The notes under the pieces are model-generated. The model was given only the letters and a program-made list of their open reading frames with translations, ran no database searches and was not told the origin of the DNA. Position numbers and translations under genes: made by a program. From UBA4416 sp964541155 (GTDB taxonomy: Bacteria > Bacteroidota > Bacteroidia > B-17B0 > Aurantibacillaceae), in NCBI GenBank assembly GCA_964541155.1, contig CAZIPC010000004.1, positions 124,001 to 188,000 on the forward strand: a DNA stretch of 64,000 nt, in the 5' to 3' direction. Below are positions 10,371 through 19,476 of this stretch, in pieces (position 1 is the first letter of the stretch; each line of letters begins with the position of its first letter).

Positions 10371-11353
10371 TAAGCAATATAACTTACAATAGGATAATGA
10401 TCTGTTTGAGATTCGGTTAAACGATGATATCCCTTGCTTATAAACTCTCTACTATGTAATATATAATCAATTCTAAATCTTGGAAATTTTCCAGCATATG
10501 TTTGTTCAAAACCTGTGCCTGATTCAATAAAAGCATCTTTTAGATTTCTTCGAATTGTATGATATACATATGAAGCAGGTGTGTCATTAAAATCGCCACA
10601 AACAATAATTTTATATTTACAATGATTAATATGATTAGCTATTGCATCTGCTTGTACAGCTCTTTTTATAAATGCTTTTTTTAAACGGCGTAAAATGTTT
10701 TTGCTTTTTTCCATTTCATCTTTAGTATCAGATGTGTCGTTTTTGATTTGATCAATAAATTTATAATCAGCTTTGCTAAATCTTATAGATTGTAAGTGCA
10801 TGTTATAAATCCTTACAGTATCATTTTTTATTAATACATCTGTATATATACAAATATTATTTGCAGTAGTGTTAAATTCAATTTTACCTTTTTTTATAAT
10901 AGGAAATTTTGTAAACGTGGCAATACCCCAATGGTCTTTTTTTCTCATTGTTGTAGTATATTCAATATGATGATTTTTTGCATTTAGTAACCTAGTTACT
11001 GTATCAATATTATTAAAGTCACCTTTCTCTTCAGATGTGTAAAATTCTTGTAAACATAATATATCTGGATTTTCTTCTGATAGTGATGTTAAAATGATAT
11101 TTCTGCTTTGTAAATTTTTATTCCAATTGTATAAATCAAACAGCATAGAGTTGTAACTCATAATTTTTATATCCTTGTTTGATATTTTATCATGACTTAA
11201 ATCAAACTGAATAAATCCTAAACATGTTTTAGCGCCTAATAATATCGTAACAGCTGAAAATAAGGCATGCATTCTGAATTGAGCAAACCAATAGATTACA
11301 AAAAAAATATTTGCAATTAAGAAAATAGGGAATCCTAATCCAAAAAATGCCAA
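10367..11353 (-). CDS. Membrane-anchored endonuclease/exonuclease/phosphatase family protein
   Basis: The C-terminal 260 residues carry the EEP fold motifs in order: IKIMSYNSM, LCLQEFY, VCGDFNDTP, FRIDYILHS and a final SQTDHYPIVSYI, so the metal site and catalytic His are intact. Homologues in Bacteroidota have two or three N-terminal membrane helices. The interval given begins at TTG (11351-11353), the only NTG codon available. The same frame stays open through 11536, up to the stop of lolD, and encodes a further hydrophobic helix (LNSFLLWVNYVFIIGLISSV) expected of the family. The true start is therefore probably a rarer codon such as ATT near 11480-11503. The substrate could be nucleic acid, phosphoinositide-like lipid or sphingomyelin; the sequence does not decide. 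Confidence 0.85.
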   Translation of the reverse strand: MAFFGLGFPIFLIANIFFVIYWFAQFRMHALFSAVTILLGAKTCLGFIQFDLSHDKISNKDIKIMSYNSMLFDLYNWNKNLQSRNIILTSLSEENPDILCLQEFYTSEEKGDFNNIDTVTRLLNAKNHHIEYTTTMRKKDHWGIATFTKFPIIKKGKIEFNTTANNICIYTDVLIKNDTVRIYNMHLQSIRFSKADYKFIDQIKNDTSDTKDEMEKSKNILRRLKKAFIKRAVQADAIANHINHCKYKIIVCGDFNDTPASYVYHTIRRNLKDAFIESGTGFEQTYAGKFPRFRIDYILHSREFISKGYHRLTESQTDHYPIVSYIAY

Positions 11354-11536
11354 TACCCAAAAATGTTCTGGTGAAATATATTTTGAAGCAACAGAGCTTA
11401 TTAAACCAATAATAAATACATAGTTTACCCAAAGTAAAAAAGAATTAAGTTTTGATAATTTTTTTGCATTATTTTTATTAATAATGCTTCTTAATTCACT
11501 AATAGATATGTTATTTAATAAACTAATAATTTTAAA

Positions 11537-12187
11537 TTATTGAATGAGACCATCTTTCATTACTAATTTTCTATCGGCCATATTGGCTAATGTTTCATTA
11601 TGAGTAACAACTACAATAGTTTGTTTTAATTCGTCTCGTAGTTTAAAAAATAATTCATGTAAATTTTTAGCATTTTCACTGTCTAAGTTTCCACTAGGTT
11701 CGTCTGCAAAAATAACTTTAGGGTCGTTTATTAATGCTCTTGCTACAGCAACACGTTGTTGCTCTCCTCCTGATAATTCAGAAGGTTTATGATTAGCACG
11801 ATGAGTTAGTCCTAATAAATTTAGCAATTTATATGCTTTTAATTCTGCTTCTTTTTTAGATATTTTTTTTATAAAAGCTGGTATGCAAATATTTTCAAGG
11901 GCTGTAAATTCAGGCAATAAATGGTGAAATTGAAAAACAAATCCAATATATTGATTTCGAAATGCAGCTAATTTTTTTTCATTTAAATTTGTGATGTTTA
12001 TTCCATTAAATAATATTTTTCCTGAAGTTGGTTTTTCTAATGTTCCTAAAATAGTTAATAAAGTTGTTTTTCCTGCTCCTGATGAACCAACAATAGATAC
12101 TATTTCGGAAGTTTTAATATGAATATCAACACCTTTTAAAACTTCTAAATTTTGGTATTGTTTTTTTATATTTTCACCTATAATCAT
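11537..12187 (-). CDS. lolD: ABC transporter ATP-binding protein, LolD type
   Basis: The 216-residue ATPase has a Walker A GSSGAGKT at residues 34-41, the LolD-type Q-loop FVFQFHHLLPEFTALEN, the signature LSGGEQQRVAVARAL, Walker B VIFADEPSGNLD and the switch His in VVVTHN. LolD powers the LolCDE-type complex that releases lipoproteins from the inner membrane for outer membrane sorting. No LolC/E permease lies nearby in this window. MacB- and FtsE-type ATPases are close relatives, but the HHLLPEFTALEN stretch favours LolD. Its stop codon closes the frame of the downstream EEP-family gene. Confidence 0.88.
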   Translation of the reverse strand: MIIGENIKKQYQNLEVLKGVDIHIKTSEIVSIVGSSGAGKTTLLTILGTLEKPTSGKILFNGINITNLNEKKLAAFRNQYIGFVFQFHHLLPEFTALENICIPAFIKKISKKEAELKAYKLLNLLGLTHRANHKPSELSGGEQQRVAVARALINDPKVIFADEPSGNLDSENAKNLHELFFKLRDELKQTIVVVTHNETLANMADRKLVMKDGLIQ

Positions 12188-12245
12188 GTGTTTAATTTGT
12201 GATTTAAAACTAGTATAAGAATCTCAATTACAAAAATTATATTTG

Positions 12246-14216
12246 TTATTTGCTAATTATTTTTAATTCTGTTCGTCTGTTTTTTGCTTTATTTTCAGCC
12301 GAATCATTAGGTTCTTTTGGTTTAGAATCTCCATATCCTTTATATGATAGGTTAACCGTTTGAATTGCGCCTTTTTCAATCACATAATCATAAATGGCCT
12401 TTGCTCTGTTAGTTGACAGAGTTTTATTAAATGTTTTGTCTCCTGTATTATCTGTATGTCCACCAAATTCAATTTTTAGTGAAGGATTGTTTTTTATAAA
12501 TAAAATTATTTTTTGAAGTTCAGCTTTAGATTCAGCTCTTAACTCAGATTTATTAACATCAAAGAAAATATTTTTCAGTTCTATTATTCCAGTATCGATA
12601 GGTTGTAATGGAATTTGTAATTGAAATGGTTTAGTGTAATCGGCTATTTTATCTTTTAGCGAAAAATTATCACTGTAAAATAAAAAACCAGGTTTACTAA
12701 CATTCACCAGATAATTGTGATGAGATGTTAAGGTTACCAAAAATTCGCCAGCACTATTGCTATAGGCATTAGTAACGGATTGTTGAGTTTCTAAATCTAT
12801 TAATTCAAATGACGCTTCTACTGGATTTTTTGTTTTAGCATTATAAGTTAATCCTTTTACGTAGGTTATCTTCTCTGGTCTAACAGATTCTGGTAATTCA
12901 AATTGATAGATGTCTAGCCCTCCAAAACCACCTTCTCGTTCACTAGCAAAATAAGCTAATTTTCCGTTAGCATCTACTAGTAAACTATTTTCATCGCTAG
13001 ATGTATTGATTGGATAGCCTAAATTTAATGCTTTTCCCCAGCTACCGTCGGGTTGTTTTTTACTCATAAAAATGTCTAGACCTCCCATTCCTGGATGTCC
13101 TTCGCTACTAAAATAAATGGTTTGGTTATCAGGATGAATAAAAACACTCTCTTCTGCCTCCAGGGTATTAATATTTTCGGATAGTTTTGTTGGTTCAGAA
13201 AATTTTCCATCGTTACCAATCGTAGATACATAAATGTCTGGATTTTTTATCCCTTCTCTTGTTACAGTACCTCTAATAAAATATAATGTTTTTCCATCAC
13301 TACTAAAGCTTGGTTGAGTTTCCCAATTTTTAGTATTTATCACGGGGCCTGCATTTCTTGGTTTTGCCCATCTGCCATTTATTTTTTGAGAATAAAAAAT
13401 ATCACAACTACCATATCCTTTTCTATCTGATGAACCGTAGTCTCCACTTAGTTCCATACATGATGCGAAAAACATAATTTCGCCATCAGCACTTAAAGAT
13501 GGCGCCCCTTCATTTCCTAGTGTATTTACAGAGTTAATTGGATTTGCAGTTTGCCATACATTATTAACTTTTTTACTGATGTAAAAATCTTCTTGTCTTG
13601 GGGCATTTACACCTTCTCCTTCTCTAATATTTCGTGTAAATAAAAATGTGTTACCGTCTGCTGTAAGTGCTGGAAAGTATTCATATTCATTGGTATTTAT
13701 TCCAGAACCAACATTTATTGGATTAAATGGCTGTGGGTGTTTAATAGCATTTGCGCCAAATTGTGCATTTTTTAAATATCGGTTTGCTTGATCTTTTATA
13801 TTAGGATTAATCCTTTCTGTTTTTAAAATAGTTTCAAAACAAGAAATTGCTTTTTCGTATTGAGCTTCATGGAGTAAAGCTCCTCCTAAGTAAAAATTAT
13901 TATCAATAAATAATTTGGGATTTATTTGAATTGCTTTTTCGTACAGAGGAATAGCTTCTTTTATTCTATTTTGCCCCATTAAAAAATCTGCATAAGCTGA
14001 ATAAGCTTCAATAAAGTTCGAATCTTCGTTAATTGATTTTTTAATTAATTTTTCTGCTTCAGTATCTTTTCTAATTTGAAACATTTTTTTACTTTCTTCA
14101 AAATATTTTATTGCTTTTTTGTTAGTAGTAGTATAGTTACCAGGAGGTAAATTACTTTGAGAGAATGTAAAATTGAAATTAAAAATTAATGTTAGAATGA
14201 TTAAAAATCGTTGCAT
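12246..14216 (-). CDS. PorE-like OmpA-family protein (TPR, propeller, carboxypeptidase-regulatory, OmpA)
   Basis: A 656-residue envelope protein with a signal peptide ending near FSQ (20). Domains in order: TPR repeats (about 35-150), a PD40/WD40-like propeller (about 170-440, repeated blade motif LSADG or FSSDGKTLYF), a carboxypeptidase-regulatory-like fold (about 455-535) and an OmpA peptidoglycan-binding domain (about 546-656, with FDVNKSELRAES, GHTDNTGD and NRRTELKI). This order is that of PorE, which ties the type IX secretion machine to peptidoglycan. The organism encodes T9SS cargos elsewhere in the window, which fits. Paralogues of this layout exist in Bacteroidota, so PorE itself is not proven. 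It lies 98 bases downstream of the cupin gene on the same strand. Confidence 0.82.
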   Translation of the reverse strand: MQRFLIILTLIFNFNFTFSQSNLPPGNYTTTNKKAIKYFEESKKMFQIRKDTEAEKLIKKSINEDSNFIEAYSAYADFLMGQNRIKEAIPLYEKAIQINPKLFIDNNFYLGGALLHEAQYEKAISCFETILKTERINPNIKDQANRYLKNAQFGANAIKHPQPFNPINVGSGINTNEYEYFPALTADGNTFLFTRNIREGEGVNAPRQEDFYISKKVNNVWQTANPINSVNTLGNEGAPSLSADGEIMFFASCMELSGDYGSSDRKGYGSCDIFYSQKINGRWAKPRNAGPVINTKNWETQPSFSSDGKTLYFIRGTVTREGIKNPDIYVSTIGNDGKFSEPTKLSENINTLEAEESVFIHPDNQTIYFSSEGHPGMGGLDIFMSKKQPDGSWGKALNLGYPINTSSDENSLLVDANGKLAYFASEREGGFGGLDIYQFELPESVRPEKITYVKGLTYNAKTKNPVEASFELIDLETQQSVTNAYSNSAGEFLVTLTSHHNYLVNVSKPGFLFYSDNFSLKDKIADYTKPFQLQIPLQPIDTGIIELKNIFFDVNKSELRAESKAELQKIILFIKNNPSLKIEFGGHTDNTGDKTFNKTLSTNRAKAIYDYVIEKGAIQTVNLSYKGYGDSKPKEPNDSAENKAKNRRTELKIISK

Positions 14217-14314
14217 AATTTGGTTATAGTATTTTTTAAATATAATGATATATTGTAAGAATAGATACTAAAAAATACTAATATTTTAATGTTTTTTGAA
14301 AGCTAAATTACTTA

Positions 14315-14815
14315 TTATTCTCTTGTCAGTTCTTTGATAATAGCTTGATGTTGAGGAAATTTTTTTATTAAGTCAGCACATTTTGCTAATTCAAAATCAT
14401 TAAAATTAAAACCAGGATAAACTGTACAACCAACTAATGAAAATCGTCCTTTATTTGAAACGCGAGAACCAAACCAAGTATTTGCTTTTACAGTATATTG
14501 AAAAGTTTCTCCTTTTAAAATATTTTTCCCAATATTAGTGATGGTTAATATACCTTCATCATTAATCTCAATAACTTCCAAAGTGTCACCATCATAAAAG
14601 TGCCATGTTTCGTCGCTTTTAATTTTGTGTAATGCTGAGAAGTTTTCTTTTTCAATTAAAAAGTAAATTGCTGTAGCAATGTTTCTATCTCCTAAAAATT
14701 CTGAGGAAATACAAGTGTCTTTTAAAATATAGTTTGAACGGTATGTTTCTTTATAATAACCACCTTCAGGATGTGGAATTAAGTTTAATTTTTTTACTAA
14801 TTCTTTTACAGGCAT
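14315..14815 (-). CDS. Cupin_5 / DUF985 family protein
   Basis: A 166-residue soluble protein with the DUF985 cupin pattern: LIPHPEGGYYKETYRS near the N-terminus, TAIYFLIE, FSALHKIKSDETWHFYDG (the His and Glu cluster of the cupin barrel) and LVGCTVYPGFNFNDFELA near the end. The family has no settled reaction; some members are sugar epimerase-like. It lies 10 bases after the metH stop on the same strand with no terminator between, so it is probably transcribed from the metH riboswitch promoter. That would place it under S-adenosylmethionine control. Confidence 0.88.
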   Translation of the reverse strand: MPVKELVKKLNLIPHPEGGYYKETYRSNYILKDTCISSEFLGDRNIATAIYFLIEKENFSALHKIKSDETWHFYDGDTLEVIEINDEGILTITNIGKNILKGETFQYTVKANTWFGSRVSNKGRFSLVGCTVYPGFNFNDFELAKCADLIKKFPQHQAIIKELTRE

Positions 14816-14825
14816 AGTTATGTTA

Positions 14826-17800
14826 TTAATATGATAATATAGTATTTAACCAACGTTCAGCTTCTTTTACAGTGATTTTTTTTCGCTTTGCATAATCTTC
14901 TATTTGTTCTTTATTTATTTTTCCAATTCCAAAATAATGAGATTGTGGGTGTGCAAAATACAAACCACTAACTGAGGCCGTAGGTAACATTGCCAAGCTC
15001 TCGGTTAAAGTAATTCCAATACTTTGTTCTACATCTAACAATTTCCATATAGTATTTTTTTCTGTATGATCAGGTTGAGCTGGGTAACCAGGGGCTGGTC
15101 TAATGCCTGCATATTCTTCTTTGATTAAATCTTCGTTTTTAAAATTTTCGGTTTTAGCGTATCCCCAAATTTCTGTTCGTATTTTTTTATGCATTAATTC
15201 TGCAAATGCTTCTGCTAATCTATCTGCTAAAGCTTTTATCATAATGGCATTATAATCGTCGTGATCTTTTTCAAAACGGTTAACATGTGTATCAATACCT
15301 ATGCCTGTAGTTAATGCAAAAGCGCCAATGTAATCTTGTTTTCCTTTTGGTGAAATAAAATCTGATAAAGCTATATTGTATTGTCCTGCTGGTTTTTTGC
15401 TTTGCTGACGTAATGAATGGAGAATTGTTATTTCATTTCTTTTTTCATCATATACTTCAATGTCATCATCATTAATAGTATTTGCAGGATAAATGCCTAT
15501 GACAGCTTTTGCTTGTAACCATTTTTCTGAGATGATTTTATTAAGCATTGTTTGAGCGTCATTAAACAGTTTGTTAGCTTCTGCTCCTTGAGTAGCATCT
15601 GATAAAATTTTAGGATAAGAACCTTTTAGCTCCCAACTATGAAAAAAAGGAGTCCAATCAATGTAATCTGCTATTTCTTTTAAATCATAATTGTCAAATA
15701 TTTTTCTACCAATAAAATTTGGTTTAAATATTTCGGTTTTGCTCCAATTAATTGGGAATTTATTTTCTTTAGCTTCTGCCAATGAAATTAATTTATTTTG
15801 AGATTGAGCGTTTTTATTTTGCTCTATTATTCGTTCATAATCTTTTTTAATATCGTTAATAAATGGAATTCGTAATTCCTTTGAAATTAAATGACTTGCT
15901 ACAGGTACAGATTTACTGGCATCATTAACATGAATTACAGGACCAGAGTAATGTTGTGAAATTTTGACGGCTGTATGTACTTTTGAAGTGGTAGCTCCTC
16001 CAATCATTAATGGTATTTTAAAATTTAAACGTTCCATTTCTTTTGCTACATGAACCATTTCATCTAATGATGGGGTTATTAATCCACTTAAGCCAATGAT
16101 GTCAACATGATGTTTTTTTGCTTCTTCTAAAATTTTATCGCAACTAACCATTACCCCTAAATCAATAATTTCATAATTATTACAGGCTAATACTACACCT
16201 ACAATATTTTTACCAATGTCGTGTACATCACCTTTAACTGTAGCCATTAAAATTTTTCCAGCATTAGTTCTGCCATCACCAACTATCCCAGCTTTGGCAT
16301 TATCTTCTTTTTCTTTTAATAAATAGGGTTCTAAAAAGGCGACTGCTTTTTTCATTACACGTGCACTTTTTACAACTTGTGGCAAAAACATTTTTCCGCT
16401 TCCAAATAAATCTCCTACCACATTCATTCCATCCATTAATGGCCCTTCAATTACATGTATTGGTTTTCTTAATTTTTGTAGAGCTTCTTCTGTATCTGTA
16501 TCAATGTATTCTACAATTCCTTTTACTAACGCATAACTTAAACGCTCTTCAACTGTTCCTTTTCTCCATACTTCATCTTTTTCTATTTTTTCTTTTGTAA
16601 TTCCTTTTAAAGATTCAGCATGTTCAACTAATCTCTCTGTAGCATCATCTCTTCTATTTAATAATACATCCTCAACCAGTTCAAGTAATGTTTTGTTAAT
16701 ATCATCATATACTACTAATTGCGTAGGGTTTACAATTCCCATATCCATGCCATTTTTTACAGCATGGAATAAAAAAGCAGAATGAATAGCCTCACGAACG
16801 TGGTCATTCCCTCTAAATGAGAAGGATACATTACTAACACCGCCACTTACTTTTGCTAGAGGTAAATTGTTTTTTATCCATTTGGTTGCATTAAAAAAAT
16901 CTAAAGCATTTAAGCGATGTTCTTCCATACCTGTAGCAACAGGAAATATATTTGGATCGAAAATAATATCGTGTGCAGGAAAATTAACTTTGTTAACTAG
17001 TATATTATATGCTCGTTTGCAAATATCTATTCGTCGTTGTAATGTATCCGCTTGTCCAACTTCATCAAAAGCCATAACAATTACTGCAGCGCCGTATTGT
17101 TTTATCTTTTGGGCTTGTTCAATAAATTTATCTTCTCCTTCTTTTAATGAAATAGAATTTACAATGGCTTTTCCTTGAACGCATTTTAATCCAGCTTCAA
17201 TTACACTCCATTTACTAGAATCAATCATAATAGGTACACGAGAAATATCCGGTTCTGAAGCAATTAAATTTAAGAAAGTTGTCATCGCTTGTTCGCTATC
17301 TAACATACCTTCATCCATGTTTATATCAATTACTTGAGCACCTCCTTCTACTTGTTCGCGAGCTATGGATAAGGCTTCTTCGTAATTTCCATCTTTAATT
17401 AAACGTAAAAATTTTTTAGAACCAGTTACGTTTGTTCGTTCACCAATATTTAAAAAATTACTTTCAGAAGTAAGCGTATAAGGTTCTAACCCACTTAGGC
17501 GCATTAATGTATCTGGTTTAGGCTTCACTCTTGGCTTTGCATCTTTAGCGATTTCTGCAATACGTTTAATATGAGAGGGAGTTGTTCCGCAACAGCCACC
17601 TACAATGTTTATAAATCCTGCTTTTAAAAAATCTTCTATTTGATGTCCCATTTCATGAGCATCTTGGTCGTACTCACCAAATTGATTAGGTAGTCCGGCG
17701 TTTGGATACGCACTAATATAAAAAGGAGCTTTATTAGAAAGCTCTTCTAAATAAGGGCGCATATCTTTAGCACCTAACGCACAATTTAATCCAATACTTA

Positions 17801-18518
17801 ATAAATCAACATGTGAAACTGAATTTAAAAATGCTTCGGTTGTTTGACCTGATAATGTTCTTCCGCTTGCATCAGTAATAGTACCAGATACCATTACTGG
17901 CATTTTTTTGTTTATTTTTTCGCAATAGTTTTGGATAGCATATAGTGCTGCCTTTGCATTTAGTGTATCAAAAATAGTTTCAATTAACAATACATCTACT
18001 CCTCCATCTATTAATCCTTTAACTTGTTCGGTATAGGCATCAACAAGTTCATCAAAAGTAATGGCTCTATAGCCAGGGTCGTTTACATTTGGTGATAAAG
18101 AAAGTGTTCTATTGGTTGGCCCTATTGCGCCAGCAACAAACTTAGAAACAGAAGCAAATTCAGGAAATTCAGATTTAAATTCATTAATAGCCTCTTTGGC
18201 AATTTTCGCAGATTCGTAATTGAGTTCATATACAAATTCTTGCATATCATAATCAGCCATTGCAATCTTTGTATCACTAAAGGTATTTGTTTCTATAATA
18301 TCTGCTCCTGCTTTTAAATATTCTTTATGAATTGTTTTAATAATTTGTGGCTGAGTAATAGAAAGTAAATCATTATTCCCCTGTAAATCTTTATGCCAAT
18401 TAGCAAACCTTTTCCCTCTAAAATCTTTTTCTGTTAGTTTGTATTGTTGTATCATGCTGCCCATAGCACCATCAATTACTAAAATTTTTTTTTCTAATTC
18501 TTCCTGTATTGTTGCCAT
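14826..18518 (-). CDS. metH: Cobalamin-dependent methionine synthase MetH
   Basis: MetH moves a methyl group from methyltetrahydrofolate to homocysteine by way of methylcobalamin. The 1230-residue length is that of the full four-module enzyme. Order: homocysteine module (about 1-325, zinc ligands in GLNCALGA and Cys309-Cys310 of VGGCCGTTP), pterin module (about 345-620, ERTNVTGSKKF), cobalamin cap and binding module (about 640-880, with DVHDIG whose His766 is the lower axial ligand) and the SAM-dependent reactivation domain (about 900-1225, with RPAPGYPAQPDHTEK). The organism must therefore import or make B12. A SAM-I riboswitch and terminator directly precede the start codon. The DUF985 cupin gene follows after 10 bases. 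Confidence 0.97.
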   Translation of the reverse strand: MATIQEELEKKILVIDGAMGSMIQQYKLTEKDFRGKRFANWHKDLQGNNDLLSITQPQIIKTIHKEYLKAGADIIETNTFSDTKIAMADYDMQEFVYELNYESAKIAKEAINEFKSEFPEFASVSKFVAGAIGPTNRTLSLSPNVNDPGYRAITFDELVDAYTEQVKGLIDGGVDVLLIETIFDTLNAKAALYAIQNYCEKINKKMPVMVSGTITDASGRTLSGQTTEAFLNSVSHVDLLSIGLNCALGAKDMRPYLEELSNKAPFYISAYPNAGLPNQFGEYDQDAHEMGHQIEDFLKAGFINIVGGCCGTTPSHIKRIAEIAKDAKPRVKPKPDTLMRLSGLEPYTLTSESNFLNIGERTNVTGSKKFLRLIKDGNYEEALSIAREQVEGGAQVIDINMDEGMLDSEQAMTTFLNLIASEPDISRVPIMIDSSKWSVIEAGLKCVQGKAIVNSISLKEGEDKFIEQAQKIKQYGAAVIVMAFDEVGQADTLQRRIDICKRAYNILVNKVNFPAHDIIFDPNIFPVATGMEEHRLNALDFFNATKWIKNNLPLAKVSGGVSNVSFSFRGNDHVREAIHSAFLFHAVKNGMDMGIVNPTQLVVYDDINKTLLELVEDVLLNRRDDATERLVEHAESLKGITKEKIEKDEVWRKGTVEERLSYALVKGIVEYIDTDTEEALQKLRKPIHVIEGPLMDGMNVVGDLFGSGKMFLPQVVKSARVMKKAVAFLEPYLLKEKEDNAKAGIVGDGRTNAGKILMATVKGDVHDIGKNIVGVVLACNNYEIIDLGVMVSCDKILEEAKKHHVDIIGLSGLITPSLDEMVHVAKEMERLNFKIPLMIGGATTSKVHTAVKISQHYSGPVIHVNDASKSVPVASHLISKELRIPFINDIKKDYERIIEQNKNAQSQNKLISLAEAKENKFPINWSKTEIFKPNFIGRKIFDNYDLKEIADYIDWTPFFHSWELKGSYPKILSDATQGAEANKLFNDAQTMLNKIISEKWLQAKAVIGIYPANTINDDDIEVYDEKRNEITILHSLRQQSKKPAGQYNIALSDFISPKGKQDYIGAFALTTGIGIDTHVNRFEKDHDDYNAIMIKALADRLAEAFAELMHKKIRTEIWGYAKTENFKNEDLIKEEYAGIRPAPGYPAQPDHTEKNTIWKLLDVEQSIGITLTESLAMLPTASVSGLYFAHPQSHYFGIGKINKEQIEDYAKRKKITVKEAERWLNTILSY

Positions 18519-18523
18519 ATATT

Positions 18524-18562
18524 TAATAAAAAATCCCTTCTGTTTTATTATCAGAAGGGATT
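18524..18562 (-). terminator. Riboswitch-controlled intrinsic terminator before metH
   Basis: On the minus strand an 11-bp perfect stem (18552-18562 with 18532-18542, AATCCCTTCTG) and a 9-base loop are followed by a T-rich run ending about six bases before the metH start codon. This is the expression platform of the SAM-I riboswitch. The 5' arm holds TTCTGA (18551-18556), which can pair with TCAGAA just beyond the aptamer's P1 (18593-18598), giving an alternative antiterminator. Confidence 0.9.
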
Positions 18563-18598
18563 AGGTTTATGTTAAATTTTTATACTAATGTTTTCTGA

Positions 18599-18744
18599 CT
18601 TATTTTTCTCATTTATTTGAGACGAATTCCCACCTTCTAATTTTAGTATTGTTTTATTATAATAATTAATTATTTTTTAATTGAATTCTATAAATAGGGT
18701 TGGTAAAGCTTCATAGGGCGTTTCCCTCTGCTTTTCTTAATAAG
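18599..18744 (-). promoter_or_regulatory. SAM-I (S-box) riboswitch aptamer
   Basis: Read on the minus strand, the element opens with CTTATTAAG and closes with AATAAG, forming P1. Between them are the S-box landmarks: AAGCAGAGGGA, GCCC, TATGAAGCTT, CCAACC, then a longer variable P3 arm, AAGGTGGGAATTC and a CTCA/TGAG P4 hairpin. The first half is close to the B. subtilis yitJ aptamer as I know it. It lies between a promoter -7 element at 18764-18771 and the terminator before metH, so high SAM should stop transcription of metH and the cupin gene after it. An antiterminator pairing is visible (18593-18598 with 18551-18556). Confidence 0.92.
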
Positions 18745-18763
18745 TGTTTAAAAGAACGTGTAA

Positions 18764-18771
18764 CAAATATA
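18764..18771 (-). promoter_or_regulatory. Probable -7 promoter element of the metH riboswitch transcript
   Basis: TATATTTG on the minus strand is an exact match to the Bacteroidota -7 consensus TAnnTTTG. Transcription would begin near 18757, about a dozen bases before the riboswitch P1. A clear TTG -33 element at the usual distance is not seen. Confidence 0.6.
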
Positions 18772-18822
18772 AAACAAATAGTGTAATTTTAAGAATTAGA
18801 TTTTTTAATATTTTCAACAACT

Positions 18823-19263
18823 ATGGCTCGTTCTATTTATCAACTATTAGTGATTAGTTTTTTATTTTTTAGCTTGAATATGTTTTCTCAAAAAAAGAAA
18901 GAAACAGATGTTTTAACTGTATTATTTAATATGAAATTACAAGAAGATGCCTGGAATGAAGGAGATGTAAGAAGATTTATGAATTACTATTGGAATAATG
19001 ACAGTTTAAAATTTATTGGTAGTAAAGGCGTTACTTATGGTTGGAAAAATACATTGGATAATTATTTGAAAAGTTATCCTAATAAAGAAGCAATGGGAAG
19101 ATTGGATTTTACTGTTATAGAAAATACTCAGGTCAGTAAAAATTATATATATGTAATTGGTAAATGGGAATTAAAAAAAGAAAAACCGTTAAGCGGTTAT
19201 TTTACATTGCTCTGGAAAAAAATAAAAAATGAATGGGTTATTATTTCAGATCATACAAGTTAA
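18823..19263 (+). CDS. Secreted SnoaL/DUF4440-like protein (NTF2 fold)
   Basis: A 146-residue protein with a signal peptide (hydrophobic residues 5-20, cleavage near FSQ at 23). The rest resembles the DUF4440/SnoaL-like NTF2 fold: an opening helix with LQEDAWNEGDVRRFMNYYW, then KFIGSKGVTYGWKNTLDNYL and strand pairs ending WVIISDHTS. Such proteins are small ligand-binding or orphan enzymes in the periplasm; no catalytic set can be assigned. It lies 6 bases before a DUF1653 gene on the same strand, so the two are probably cotranscribed. Confidence 0.8.
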   Translation: MARSIYQLLVISFLFFSLNMFSQKKKETDVLTVLFNMKLQEDAWNEGDVRRFMNYYWNNDSLKFIGSKGVTYGWKNTLDNYLKSYPNKEAMGRLDFTVIENTQVSKNYIYVIGKWELKKEKPLSGYFTLLWKKIKNEWVIISDHTS

Positions 19264-19269
19264 ATATAT

Positions 19270-19476
19270 ATGGAATTAGGATTGTATAAACACTATAAAG
19301 GAAATGTTTATGAGGTAATTGGTATTGCAAAGCATTCAGAGTCATTAGAAGAAATGGTAGTGTATAAAGCTACTTATCAAATAGAAGGCAATAATTTATG
19401 GGTTAGACCTCTTAAAATGTTTCAAGAAATTATAAGTATAGATAATAAATTCGTAAAAAGGTTTACTAAAATTTAA
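19270..19476 (+). CDS. DUF1653 family protein
   Basis: A 68-residue protein with the DUF1653 pattern: GLYKHYKGNVYEVIGIAKHS, then MVVYKATY and WVRPLKMFQE. The family is a small SH3-like barrel common in bacteria and without a proven role. It follows the DUF4440-like gene by 6 bases and its 3' end overlaps the convergent response regulator gene by 4 bases. Confidence 0.88.
   Translation: MELGLYKHYKGNVYEVIGIAKHSESLEEMVVYKATYQIEGNNLWVRPLKMFQEIISIDNKFVKRFTKI

Noticed and set aside
11229..11432. 67-codon frame overlapping the EEP gene start
   Set aside because: The neighbouring frame encodes the family's membrane helices; this frame is Cys/Phe-rich shadow.
16361..17178. Plus-strand open frames inside metH
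   Set aside because: They are shadows of conserved MetH coding sequence.
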